This document shows, one piece after another, positions 1 through 11,671 of a DNA stretch of 64,000 nucleotides. Position numbers and translations under genes: made by a program. Origin of the DNA: Halichondria panicea (taxonomy: Eukaryota > Porifera > Demospongiae > Suberitida > Halichondriidae); contig NC_087389.1 of the NCBI RefSeq assembly GCF_963675165.1, positions 4,634,620 through 4,698,619 of the forward strand. Direction: 5' to 3'. The notes under the pieces are model-generated. The model did no database searches, was not told the origin of the DNA, and worked only from the letters and a program-made list of their open reading frames with translations. Numbering within the stretch: the stretch's first letter is position 1; the number at the start of each line of letters is the position of its first letter.

Positions 1-3000
1 CGTCAAATCACAGATTTGTGACTAATCCGAAACAGAAAGATCTTAATCAAACGGCGAACAGTACGCTGTTTCATACACGGCCTGGCTTCTTTTAGTTGCC
101 GAATTGATTATTGGGCTTTACCTGGGATCATACTTGACCCTTAGTTATAGTTATTCTATAGACAGCAGTGTTGAGTATAGCCAGCTACAGCAAGAGAACA
201 ACAAGACTACTCACAGTGAAAGAGAGAGCTCTAAGATGCGTGATTTACTGTTTGGAATAGAAGGAATAGGACGTGGAGTTGAATATTTCATTGGACCAGG
301 TATAGTTATAAAGGAGCTAGCCTTACTAAATAAGTTAAGCTATTTTACTACGTAAATGCATCAGTCCTTGTGTACTTTTTCGTTCAATGTATATACAATT
401 GTCCAAGACATATACATACACGTCATACATATACAAGTCATACATACATGTCATAGGGGCATATACTTGAAGCATTCACCAATTATACACCTATGCAGTA
501 TCATAATAGGAGCATGGCTTACACTACATAATATTATTCACTTACAGGTATTGGCGTATTGATGTCTTATTTTTCTGTTGACCAATTTCGATCAGTTGGT
601 TGGCTAAACGCAGCTCTGAGCTTGTGCACTCTTATTCCATTCATCTTTTTGTTTCGTGGAGAGAGAAGCTGCAAAGTTAAAAATTGTCAAGTGAACTGCA
701 GTTTCAAACATACATGTCATTCCAACATGGCTATGAGCAAGCTATCCGTGCTTATAATATCCTTACACATAATTATACACAAACAGTGATTACAGTGCAT
801 GGAAGGAACCATTTTATATAACGGACACTTTTGTAAAATTTTTTTGGCTGTTATTAGGTGGCCTTTTGAAGAGTTCTGATTATTTGGGACCCCCTACATA
901 GGTCCTTATTTAAAGTTTGCTTTCTTCAGGGGTGGCCGCTATAAAAGAGGTTTCACTGTAAACACTTGTACTGCTAATCATGGCGTTAATAGCCATGCAG
1001 TAATCCATGGCTATTAGCCATAGGAAAACCTTAACAGTGACTTCAGCACATAATTTCAATGCACCTACTAGCATACCTGCTAGCCATTGGATGGGGAGTG
1101 TTCAATACATTATTGGCCCCAGTTCTAACTGACTCTTTTGGTTTTGACATAAACTTGACAGCTTACTTTATTCTGGCATTCACTATTCCAAGAGTCGTTG
1201 GATCTATTCTTTTGTAAGTATATACAATCAATTTTATGCATCAACTGTGCTGTAAATGTAGAGCCTTCATTGACAATTTTGATAATGATATTGTTAATCA
1301 TTCAGGATACTCCTTCAAAAAATTGGAGTAAGTGTTCAAGTGGTTGGCATTATTGGAATTTTGATTACCATTTGCGGCTATCTGGTAATGACAGACTGGC
1401 AAACTATACCATATGACCCCTGTACCGAGTACAGTCCCTACCACCATCCAGAACTGCTACAGAATGTCACAGCAATAAACTATACAAGTCGCTATTCAAC
1501 AGCTGCTACTAGCAGCAGTCTTCTATTGCAAAGCTCTATCAAATTCAATTTTGAAAATAACAGAACACAATCGTTGTCACTTCAATTGCCTATTCAAATG
1601 TTTGAACGTTGCATGCAAACTGCACATTGTGACTGTAACAGGGACAAATCAAAGTGCCTCACTTTTGACATTGCAGATGAAAACATTTTTACCATACAAA
1701 ACACTGTGCAAGACGAAATAAAGCAGCTCGAAGCATTCAACTGTTCCATCCACCCATACACAATATGTTTGAAGCGACCAATCAATTATTTAGAAACTCT
1801 AAATGTTGAAGCTCAAAGTGTGCAAGTCCTCACAAATAATCAGTTCAATACAGCAAGTAATGTTTGTATTGAGGCAATCATACCTCACCATCGTTGTCAT
1901 TGGATACCGATCACAATGTTGACAGGGAAGAAATGTGCAGATTGCCCACCTATCTGCAGAAGCACTCACCAAACACTAACTCTGACTCAGTTTGTTGTCG
2001 GAGTGTCGTTGTTTATGATTGGCTGCTCAGTTGCCTGGGTAACAGTACTGGCAATCTCCTCAAATGTGACACCAAAACCACTACAGGTACGCAAGTATTA
2101 TAATTATGATGTATCTAAAGCCCTGTTTACACTAGCACTGATCCATAATTCTTTCTGAGTAAGTGGGAATAGTAAACTGACAACTAATTGCATTTGCACC
2201 ACAAACGTTGGTTGATAGGAAGCTACAGGTTTACTCTAGGAAAACGACAAACAGGTACAACACTTCAGAATTAGTACATGTACTTCGTGGCAGGAGTCAC
2301 AGATAGGCCTTGCCCAATTATGCTCAAAATTTTGCCTATTAGTTTACATTTGTGGTCTCCAAGTCTCATGCACTGTACCTACTAGTCTTTAATTCTTACC
2401 AATTAGTCTTTAATTCTTACCAATTAGTCTTTAATTCTTACCTATTAGTCTCAATAAAAAATCATCCACGAGAATTTGCAACAGACGCTTCTATATAATA
2501 TTCTAAGGAACTATATTGGTGATAGAAAAAAGTCAACTGATCTAGTAGTACTACTAGCACCTTCCATACATTACTAATAGCAAGAGTACCGTATTACTAG
2601 GATGTTTTGCAAGCATCAAACCAAGAGGGTTGATCAATTCGCAACAATAAAATTCGCAAAACCTAACTAGTTAATACACACGATCCTTGCCAGAACGCAA
2701 GAGTTAGATCACAAAGGGTCAAAATTTCTGCTGATTTGGCTCATTCGCAAAGGTTTTTCACCCGCAAAATATTCTAGTAATACAGTATATGATAGAGAGA
2801 CTAGATTACATCACCCACACTTGGATTGGTCAGTGTACAAATTCCAAGCTTGTGACAGATACAGGAAGTCACATTACTCTCCAGGCTTAGTGCACTTTTT
2901 CTACCAAAATTTGGTAAAAATTACAGCTAAAAACCACTACTGACCAAGTCCAACCCACCTCCAGAGGTATAGGTTGGGCTAAATGTAATCTATAGAACCA

Positions 3001-3822
3001 GGATTATGCCCGTTTAAACAAGGTTAATAGTAGTAATACTTAATAAATAGGTTTAATCCGGATTCCAACCGGATTACCAGCTCTATACTAAGGTGCACTT
3101 AGCCTGTATGAGGTTGCACTATATAGAAACTGACTTTTGTGTTTTGTCATTGAGTCAATAATATTTTTTACGCATATACTCTAACCTTCCGATTCACAGG
3201 GGATTGTGATGGGCACTCTAAATACAGTCAGCACTCTTTCGGAAGCAACAAGTCCAATTTTCCGTAAGTAAATGTACGTACTACTGCATGTCAGTTAATT
3301 ACCAATGTACTAACCAGTGGCGTAGGAAATTTTGAAAGTAGGGGACACTACAGAATGAGCAAAGGGAGCTCTAGATAAATGTGGGTGTGAGAGTAGGGTA
3401 AACAACTACCGTGGTCCCCACCTTCTTTTCCTATATGCCACTGCTGTTAAAAGAGCAGAAAACAATACTTTTGTCATTGACAACGTGCAATTACCTTGAC
3501 AGGTAATTTTCACGCTGTCAATGACGACGTGCAATTACTGGACCGGATGTGATTGCATCATGCCTTGTACACTCTGCAGTCACTAATAGCACATCATGCG
3601 ATTATGCCCATGCATACACCATACCATAATTATGCAGTGGATGCAGCTTATGAGGGGATGCAGAAACGATTATTTGTCTCCACAATAACAGTTGCGATTC
3701 TGTTTATGCCATTCTTGTTGGAGCTACTATTGCTTCGTCACCAAAACATTGACTCACCTAACAACAAAGAGGGCAAGACTGGAGACACCACTGCCATGCT
3801 GGAAGGACTAGATAATGATTAA
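1..3822 (+). pseudogene. MFSD8/CLN7-like transporter copy 1, 5' deleted
   Basis: First of four tandem transporter copies. Inferred exon remnants: exon 1 tail (1-about 60) fused directly to the middle of exon 2 (to 299), then 548-675, 1047-1213, 1306-2086, 3200-3263 and 3638-3822. Relative to copy 4, the end of exon 1, all of intron 1 and the first part of exon 2 are missing. The fusion shifts frame and meets TAG within about 12 codons, so no full protein can be made from this start. Exons 4-7 remain open, including the Cys-rich luminal loop and the last membrane helix. A repeat insertion of about 620 bp lies in intron 5. The 5' part of the gene lies beyond the window edge, so an alternative upstream start cannot be excluded. 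Confidence 0.7.
2298..2925. mobile_element. Repeat insertion in intron 5 of transporter copy 1
   Basis: Not present at the same place in copies 2-4. It contains AGGCCTTGCCCAATTATGCT, three tandem AATTAGTCTTTAATTCTTACC units and GTCAACTGATCTAGTAGTAC, all shared with 41,930-43,640. Confidence 0.7.
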
Positions 3823-4187
3823 ATTGAGTCATTCATAACCAAAATCAATATAATACTCTGCTCATGAGCTCATATATAAACTGTTTGTTGCAAGCACCTT
3901 GAAATGCATGCTTCAGCACTGGCACATATCTTAGTCTGATAGTGGTTCAATAGCTAGCCTATTAGATCTAATAAAATTATGATCTTTACCCAAGATCAAG
4001 AGGCACACAGTACATGCATGCTTACAGAAGTTTTTGCTTGTATGCTGTGCTGACCAGAACCTGTAAACGTATTTGAAGTTCGAAAGAGTCGAACGACAGA
4101 CTATTAGTGCATATGTTACATATGTCAATTCTTGAAGATATAGATCTACATGAATATAATTATAATTATAGTGCACACAGTGTATAA

Positions 4188-4600
4188 TTATTGTGCATAA
4201 ATGAACAAAAAGGACAGCATATAAAATATACTTGTCGACATCGTAGCTTGAGGAGTTTGAATCGAGACGTAGAGGGTGTGGTTCACAAAAGCTGGTGGGG
4301 AAGGTAGCTTGATGGACAGGTGTTCGATTAAATCAATATGGCACCATTTTTTAACCCTTAGATCGCTAGGAGCAGCAACAGACGGAGAGTAATGTTCGTC
4401 CTTTGCATTTCGACAGACATACAGGCCATAATTTGTCAGGTGCACTAGGTGTGGTTTCGCTTGCATGCTGACTGTGTCTCGTATATGCAATTCTTCGACC
4501 AATAGCATCACTTGAGCAGAGAGAACATGCATACTCATTGTGATGTTTTCCATTGACGTATTCATGCTGATCAAGATCTTCTTCAATTTGTCAATAAGTA
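4188..4600 (-). pseudogene. Nischarin 3'-end fragment behind transporter copy 1
   Basis: The minus strand encodes 132 aa, mostly colinear with the C-terminus of the nischarin protein at 30,293-33,173: shared strings include SMENITMSMHVLSAQ, HIRDTVS and SPSVAAPSDLRVKKW. A short stretch before SMEN (the SITRNS segment) is missing, and homology stops near 4,600. It ends in an unrelated tail after TPQATMST. It is a duplicated last-exon piece without promoter or upstream exons, convergent with transporter copy 1. Confidence 0.8.
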
Positions 4601-4845
4601 ATTTCAGTTGGTGCTATCTTATTTAGTTCCTTCGTGCACCCATTTTTGTATGTTTTCTCGCCAGCACTGTTTTATTTGGCCATCTTGTGTGTGCTTAGAG
4701 AAAGAGCTGAGAAAGAGTTCGGTGATTCCAGATAGAATAGAAGTCATGAATAGTGGCTTCTTCAATGCAAAATTTCTCTAAGGATAGTCTCACGTGATAC
4801 AGCTTTAGACAGGGCCCCCCCCCCAGCCCCCTTCAGAGCAGTTCT

Positions 4846-5020
4846 AAAATCGATTATCAAAAATTGAATTTCAATAATCGATTAAAAAATCGAATCAATA
4901 ATCGATTATCAAAAATCGATTATCAAAAATCGATTATCAGATCGATTGTCAAAGATCGTTCACGTGTAAATCGAAAATCAACAGGATTATTAAAAATCGA
5001 CTTCAAAAATCGATTGTATA
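4846..5020 (+). repeat. AATCGATT minisatellite
   Basis: Irregular tandem repetition of (A)AATCGATTATCAAA, with many TCGA palindromes. Confidence 0.8.
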
Positions 5021-5365
5021 TTAGATGCACACACCTATTACATTCTGCCTGAATTTTGTCGCAAACGGCGTTCCATAAATTATAACCGGACAATTTCCAA
5101 AATAATTATTTTTTGCTGTCCAAAGATATACGGTACTATCAAGGGCATATATGCCCTTGGTACTAAACACCGCGGCGATAATTATAATGAAAACCGTAAT
5201 GCGCATGCGCGTAGTCAAAGGCCTCTGGCTGAGCGTAGCAACAAGACGGCTTCCCAGCTGCTGCAAGAGATGTATTGAGTGTAATAGAGGAGCCTGGGCC
5301 TTCAACAACGGTCGGCAGAGGACAGCCAGCTCTAAATGACCTTCTGACATATTGTACTGGAACAT
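5021..5365 (-). CDS. Unassigned exon-like ORF
   Basis: A 114-codon minus-strand frame. The part after the second Met (MSEGHLELAVLCRPLLKAQ, then LLHSIHLLQQLGSRL) is Leu-rich, amphipathic and CpG-richer than its surroundings, and looks more protein-like than other ORFs nearby. I recognise no family and see no partner exons. It may be chance. Confidence 0.15.
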   Translation of the reverse strand: MFQYNMSEGHLELAVLCRPLLKAQAPLLHSIHLLQQLGSRLVATLSQRPLTTRMRITVFIIIIAAVFSTKGIYALDSTVYLWTAKNNYFGNCPVIIYGTPFATKFRQNVIGVCI

Positions 5366-6959
5366 TGTGTGTATAATCGTTTTGTATTTGTTAAGTAAAT
5401 GTATTTACCTTATGTTGAGTAAATGTTGGTTACGCTTCGAACCGGTGATTGGCAATCAGCGTAATACCTCAAACTACCCATCAGCTTTATGGAGAGTTGG
5501 AGGGGTTGAACAGCGTAGGAGGAGGCCATCAATGAATATAATTAGCTGCAAATTCCCAGCGATTAATTTGGGTCAATGAATATCATTAGCTGCGAATTCC
5601 CTGCGGTTAATTTGGGTTAATGAATATCATTAGCCCCAGGACGAGGGAATAAAATAGGTGAGTAGCTGGGTACGAGCCCCCTCCAATGAGAATAAATTTA
5701 TCTGAGTCCATGCAAGGAGTACTTGTAACTCGATTAAGTATGGATGTAAGTCACATATAAGTATACACATGAATTTACTGCGAGTCTACAGTATGGGGCA
5801 CAAATCTCGTTTGGAGAAAGGATGCCTGTCCGCGACGAGTAGAAATAGAAGCAGCCCTGCTGCTGTCGCTGGACAGACACAAACTCTGAGGAAGCTTTTA
5901 ACTGACCCAGTCGACAGACACGTCGTTAAAACCGAGGAGAGAGGCTCCGACGGGATGGTCATTTCACCCAATCGCGTGAATTAAGGCAAGGCATGTGCAT
6001 ATGATGGCGCATGAGGGAGTGCCCTGTTTGAGGAGTGTATTTACCGTTTTGGGGAGGATGTTTCGCAGCATGCCCATTGCGTTTTTATGCCCTTTCCAAT
6101 TTGTGATTGAGAGCTATTTGCGGTCAAATGGTGTGTGCGACTGCTGTAATGGAAACCGTATCGACAGGCCCTGCCGATTATTATTATTATTTATTTTGTT
6201 GGTATCGCGGCGATGAGAATAGCTATCATTTTTTGCCTGAAATGTTCTGCGGATGGGGGCTGGGAACCATACAGAGTGCTGCGCACCCCACGGGTCCGTG
6301 TAGTTGTGTAGCATGGAAATGCACCAGGTGGTGTCGGAACGAGCTTCAATGCTTAGGTGGACAAACTGATAAAGTGGTTGACTACCGTGGCGAGCATGCG
6401 CAAGTGAGATATACGGTGTACTCTGTATGTGTGTCTGTGCCGATTGCTACCGCTGCTCAAGGATCAACAAATCCAGCTACGCCTTCCTGGCTCGTGAACA
6501 ATGTTTGGTTGCTTAATTGGAGTGCCATTGCTGTAGCAAAACTTGTTCAACGAGTGTTGCTACTCTACCTAACAGCCGGTTAGCTCTGCACCAGAACGCT
6601 AGCTGCTGCAAGAGTGCATGAGGAAGTTGCGTGGTGAATGTATTTGCGTAGTCCAGCGCCTAGTTTACCCAAGTCGGCTGCCTGTCGAAAGCAGCTAGGT
6701 TGGCCTGCGAAATCTATGTTCTCCTGGTATAGCATTGCGTTTGGGGTTATGGGTTAGAAGTGAGTTGTGTAGTGGGCGTAGACCTTAGATTATCCACCAA
6801 GAGTCCGCATGGACTCCAGCTAATACCAATAATATCTGTAGATATGGCATACACCCCAGCGACATTAGCGTAGTAAACTTGTCCATGGAGTGTTTCTACT
6901 ATATATACTTAGCTCTGTACTAGGTGCAAGAGTGAGAAGAGAGCTCTACTGACGAAGCC
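5366..6959. other. Intergenic stretch without recognised gene
   Basis: It contains three near repeats of GAATATCATTAGCTGCGAATT...TTAATTTGGGT at 5,530-5,640. Open frames of 71-158 codons at 5,769-6,583 show no recognisable motifs and overlap open frames on the other strand. Confidence 0.5.
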
Positions 6960-8560
6960 ATTACTGGTCCCGAGCTTTTGGTTTTTAAGTAATAATCGTG
7001 GTCAACCATTACCCATTCTTAGAGTTTTTGCATGGTGCAAAATACTCATCATAAAAATTACAATGTGTGATGATTACAATGTGTGTAAGTAAGTGCCTGC
7101 CTTCCTGATAAAATGAGAGGGTCCGCGTGGATCCTAGCTACCATTAGTGTGGTGATGCGTTCACCAGGTGTCTGTGTGGACTGAACCTACCCCTCGATGC
7201 TTGAGGTGCGTGCAGGTGCATTGGTTTCGTCCATTGCCATCGACCGAAGGAGGTGCAGATTGTTATTAATAATCATGGTCGATCATTTCAGAGTTTGCAT
7301 GCGGCAAACAAAATACTCATCATAAAATATATAATGTGTGTAAGTAAGTGCATATGCACTCCGAAAAGGGTCCACGCGGTGGTGATGCGTTCACTAGGTG
7401 CCTGTACCTACCCCTAACTGCTTGGGGGTACGTGCTTTTGTATCACTGACTTTTGCCCATTGCCATGGACAGAAAGAGGTGCAGATAATCATGCATGGTC
7501 GGTCATTTTCCACTTTTGGAGTTTGAATTTGGCAAACAAAAGACTCTAGCTATACCATTAGTGGTGATGTGTTCACCAGCTAGGTGTCCGCGTGGACTGT
7601 ACCTACCCCCAGCTGCTGGGGGTGCGTGCTTTTGTATCAAGATGCATTGGCTTAGCTGGACAGAAAGAAGTGCGGATTGTTAATAATAATCACGGTCGAT
7701 CCGTACCCACTCGTAGAGTTTGCATGCGGCAAACAAAGTGAGAAGGGTCTGCGTGGACCCTAGCTATCATTAGTGGTGATGCGTTCGCCAGGTGTCCGCG
7801 TGGACTGTACCTAACCCTAGCTGCTTGGGGATGCATGCTCTTGTATCAAGATGGATGTATTAGCTTAGCCCCTTGCCGTGGACGGAAAGAAGTGCACTTC
7901 GATCATTACCCACTCTTAGAGTTTGCATGCGGCAATGCTCATTATGATAAATTATAATGTGTGTAAGTCCTGATAAAAGTGAGAAGGGTGGTACGTGATG
8001 CGTTCACCAGGGGTCTGCGTGGACCCTAGCTACCATTAGTGGTGATGCGTTCACCAGGTGTCTGTGTGGACTGTACCTGCCCCATGCAGCAAATTATACT
8101 TAATGCTCATCATAATAATTATAATGTGTGTAAGTCCTGATAAAAAAATAAGGGTCTGCGTGGACCCTAGCTACCATTAGTGGTGATGCGTTCACCAGGT
8201 GTCCGCGTGGACTGTACCTACCCCTAGCCTCGGTCCCAGGCCGATTTTTTTTTAATAGAACGAAGTTGAACCATGCAGCAAATTACTTAATGCAAGAAAT
8301 ACTCATCATGATAATTATAATGTGTGTAAGTCCTGATAAAAGTGAGAATGGTCTGCGTGGATCCTAGCTACCATTAGTGGTGATGCGTTCACCAGGTGTC
8401 CGCGTGGACTGTACCTGCCCCCAGTTGCTTGGGGGTACGTGCTCTTGTATCCAGATGCATTGGCTTAGCCCACTGCCATGGACAGAAAGAGGTGCATATA
8501 TATATATATATTTTTTTTTTAATAGTAATCATGGTCGATCATTACCCACACTTCTATAAA
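6960..8560 (+). repeat. Tandem satellite, units of about 200 bp
   Basis: The landmark GGTGATGCGTTCACCAGGTG recurs near 7,151, 7,380, 7,562, 7,776, 7,986, 8,040, 8,180 and 8,380. Each is followed by TCCGCGTGGACTGTACCT, a G-rich CTTGGGGGT box, CATTGGCTTAGCCC, AATCATGGTCGATCATT and GTTTGCATGCGGCAAACAAA. Units vary by internal deletions. Confidence 0.85.
8226..8262 (+). repeat. Solo MULE-like end inside the satellite
   Basis: CCTCGGTCCCAGGCCGATTT matches the terminal sequence of the 8,728 family, with no partner nearby. Confidence 0.5.
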
Positions 8561-8727
8561 GTTTGCATAATTTTTAATTGTTTTGTAAAATTAATTGCAT
8601 AATAAATAGATTGATTATTATTGTATAATACATTGTTATAACATTGTACAACAATTTCTTTCTGGGTCTCTGGGAGAGGCTTGTCATTGATAACTCCTCT
8701 GAATCACAAAATTAACACAATACGTAC

Positions 8728-9811
8728 TAGCCTCGATCCCAGGCCGAGTTTTCGCTTTTATAACGGTTAGGCGAACAACTGGGCCTGGTACTAGTTGTCT
8801 GCGCATGCGTCAAATTTTCATTGTATATTTGTGGTCGGCAAAAATATTTAATAAATCAATAATAGAAATTTGTACACAGAAAATGCACAGAGTGAGTACA
8901 CAAAAGATGCACATAGGGAGCTGCTTCACAAAGGCCTGGGGAGTTGCCAGTTGTGCTGCAGCACAATTACAGTGACCCAGGGCAACTTCAGGATGATTGA
9001 ATGCCTTCAAATTACGTTTCAAAAAGATTTAGCAGGCTGCTGGACTTCTCTGATTCTAGGCCCCAACTCGTAACTCATTGCTTGAGAAAACGTAGATTCT
9101 CTTGATGTCTCTGAGCTACCCAGCAACGCTCGAATGAGCAGGTCATACTCCAGTCCTGTGTCTGTGAGTATAGGACAATGTTAAAAGAAACCAAAGACGG
9201 TTAAACCCTTACCTCAAACTGTCCAGTCTCGTCCGTTAGTATAGCCAAGAGGAGCACTGTTGGGATAGCTGGATATTAGCCATTGCTCCTGTACAGAGAA
9301 GTAGACATTTTAAATACGTGTAGATCTATACATATTAAATTTCTCGGTTATAGTGTCATTGTCGACGAGCTGATGATGGCAGCACCAAGTTCTCTAGCTC
9401 ACACTCTTCACTTGATCCACCATATTAATGATGAAACTATAGTCTACCTACATTCTTGCCAAACATGAACAAGACTTGATAGCATAGCCATAGGGCCCAC
9501 ACAAAAATATCTGACCTTAACAAGCTTGACAAAGCTTTATACCTCTTCCCTTGTTGTTCAGTCTTCAGAATAAGCTTCAGAGAAGAGAGAAGCTTCAGCT
9601 AAGAGCCATTCCAATCGATTCCAATAATGATAAAACGGGAACTGACTTCTAGTACACGATAGTACACGAATATAAATGTCACGAAAGTGAACGAGAATAT
9701 CCATTCGTCAGAATCTGACGAACGACTGACGCATGCGCAGACAACTAGTACCAGGCCCAGTTGTTCGCCTAACCGTTATAAAAGCGAAAACTCGGCCTGG
9801 GATCGAGGCTA
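8728..9811. mobile_element. MULE-like element with TIRs of about 85 bp and 9-bp target duplication
   Basis: The left TIR (TAGCCTCGATCCCAGGCCGA and on to the GCGCATGCGTCA region, 8,728-8,812) is mirrored almost perfectly at 9,727-9,811. AATACGTAC flanks both ends (8719-8727, 9812-9820). Long TIRs plus 9-bp duplications fit the Mutator superfamily. There is no transposase ORF, so it is non-autonomous. Confidence 0.85.
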
Positions 9812-9820
9812 AATACGTAC

Positions 9821-11103
9821 AAACATGACATAGTTATAATCATTACAAAGTATATACACACACAGCGTCAAAAATATATGTATATAATGCATGAAAGGCA
9901 CACATGGCTCATATCCAAGTATTAAAGCAATACCCCAAAAAAAATGTCATATTCCTATTCTACTATGCATAAACAATTAGAAAACACATTAAACGCTACT
10001 CACGCTAACTTAGAAGTCACTGTGGAGGAACGGAAACATGATAGAGAAAATTTACTACAAGTAGTTACCAATTATTGTTTTTATAATAGAATGTTCCAGC
10101 ATTGATGGCTATTCCCATTCTATTGAATATGGGCTTTCATATAATGCAGCATTCAGTAAGTAATAGACTTGCAAAAGTGAGATATAGGAACAAAACCTTG
10201 CTATTTTGAGCACAAATCCAAGCACAACTGCCAGTGAGCGTACTAGAACATCATGCAGCTGGAGCTATCTGGGAAACCATGTGGATGCTAGAAGCCCAGT
10301 ACATACCTGGATTTCCCCCTGTATAGAGATCTCAGCTGAAGAGAAAAGTGGGCAGAGCTCAACCAGTGCATATATTCTGGAGCGTAACAAGCCTATTCTG
10401 AGGGTGTGACGTCACACGTTGAGATTGCAATGGATCATGTGAGGCGTTTTCAATCCCTTTCTGTTTGTTTATCTATGGTTTAACTTCATTAAACTCCATT
10501 TCCTTATGTTTAACTTTTGTGACGTAATGCCAGCTTAGTTTTATGATTGATGAGTTTTGTGAGAGACCTCATGGAGCACTAGAACTCTGTATGCCTGTAA
10601 TTTGTGTGTTGTTGTTGATTTTCTTGTAAACCATTCAAGCTACTGGTATAGCTAGTCCTACCTATAGAGAAGGATCCACTCGGTGACACAGATGAATTGT
10701 GAAGAAACAAGACAAACCAACTCTGCTGAGGTGAATGAGTTGCAACGGTTAAGGATATGACCAGGAATCTCAATACTGCAAGAACAACAAGCACCTTGGT
10801 GAACCGTTTTGAAGAATGGAGAGTAGCCAGAAGTTTTCCACTTCCATGCATTCGAGAAAATTGAAAAAAAATCTGGATGGAGTGTTGCAGCTATTTTTTA
10901 GCACTCTTAAGAAAGAGAATGGAGAGAGCTATGAACCATGCAGCTTGAGAACGATGCTAGCATGCTTAGACAGGTTTCTAATTATATAAGAGAAAACAAG
11001 AAGCCCTTCCGTATTCTGCATGTACAGCCTAAGACCTACCATGGGTCTCTTTCTTCGTTTCTGTTCCTTCTCAGTGCCAACATTGACCGAACAATTGTGA
11101 CTT
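9821..11103. other. Intergenic stretch, nothing recognised
   Basis: AT-rich. The only open frames are of 60-90 codons without known motifs. Confidence 0.5.
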
Positions 11104-11161
11104 AGCCTCGAGACCAGGCCGATTAAAATACGTACTTTAATCGGCCTGGTCTCGAGGCTAA
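11104..11161. repeat. Perfect hairpin made of two MULE-like ends
   Basis: TAGCCTCGAGACCAGGCCGA...TTTAA and its exact reverse complement are separated only by an ATACGTAC-type centre. The arm matches the ends of the 8,728 and 62,520 elements. Confidence 0.8.
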
Positions 11162-11284
11162 CTCTGACTCTGACTCTGCCTATAGTCAACTTCATATAAT
11201 GATATATTGACTTCTTTATATATTCTTCACTGATATTATTTCTTAAACACGCGCATCATTATGATTAGAAATCAATAGCATGGT

Positions 11285-11400
11285 TTACTCGTGCAATATG
11301 GCACTCATAACAAGCACTGGCAAGGTAAATTGCACTCGGCTACACCTCGTGCAATTACAACCCTTGACAGTGCTTGTTACTCGTGCCATATTGCACTCTT
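11285..11400. repeat. Foldback repeat
   Basis: CTCGTGCAATATGGCACTCA, then AACAAGCACTGGCAAGG, is mirrored by CCTTGACAGTGCTTGTTACT, then CGTGCCATATTGCACT. A related foldback occurs at 29,222-29,400. Confidence 0.75.
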
Positions 11401-11671
11401 AACAATACTACTAATAATTATAAAACATCCAAAACAATTGAATAGCACTAGACTACCTAAAAGACGTTGAAAATTTTCGCAGCTATATAATTATTATAAT
11501 ATAATTATTAAAATATAATTATTATAAAAGAGGAGTAGTATGCTATAAATAGGAGGTGGAGAAAAGGATTATAACACAGGTGGTATTTCCTCACAGATAT
11601 TTGATGCATATAGCAGCTATGTTGAGGTGGGTCATAGTGCATTTACTTATATATACAGCCTAATTCAAGAT

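Noticed and set aside
559-789. Extension of transporter exon 3 through CQVNCSFKHTCHSNMAMSKL
   Set aside because: Frames end at different stops in different copies, and candidate later donors (CAA|GTGAAC, TCC|GTGCTT) are not kept in copy 4 or copy 2. AAA|GTTAAA is the only phase-0 donor present in all four copies, though it is weak.
6107-6583. 158-codon ORF
   Set aside because: No recognisable domain, odd composition (YYYYLFCWY), overlapped by other open frames, no splice partners.
7495-8602. Short ORFs of 60-70 codons
   Set aside because: Lie within the satellite and repeat with its period.
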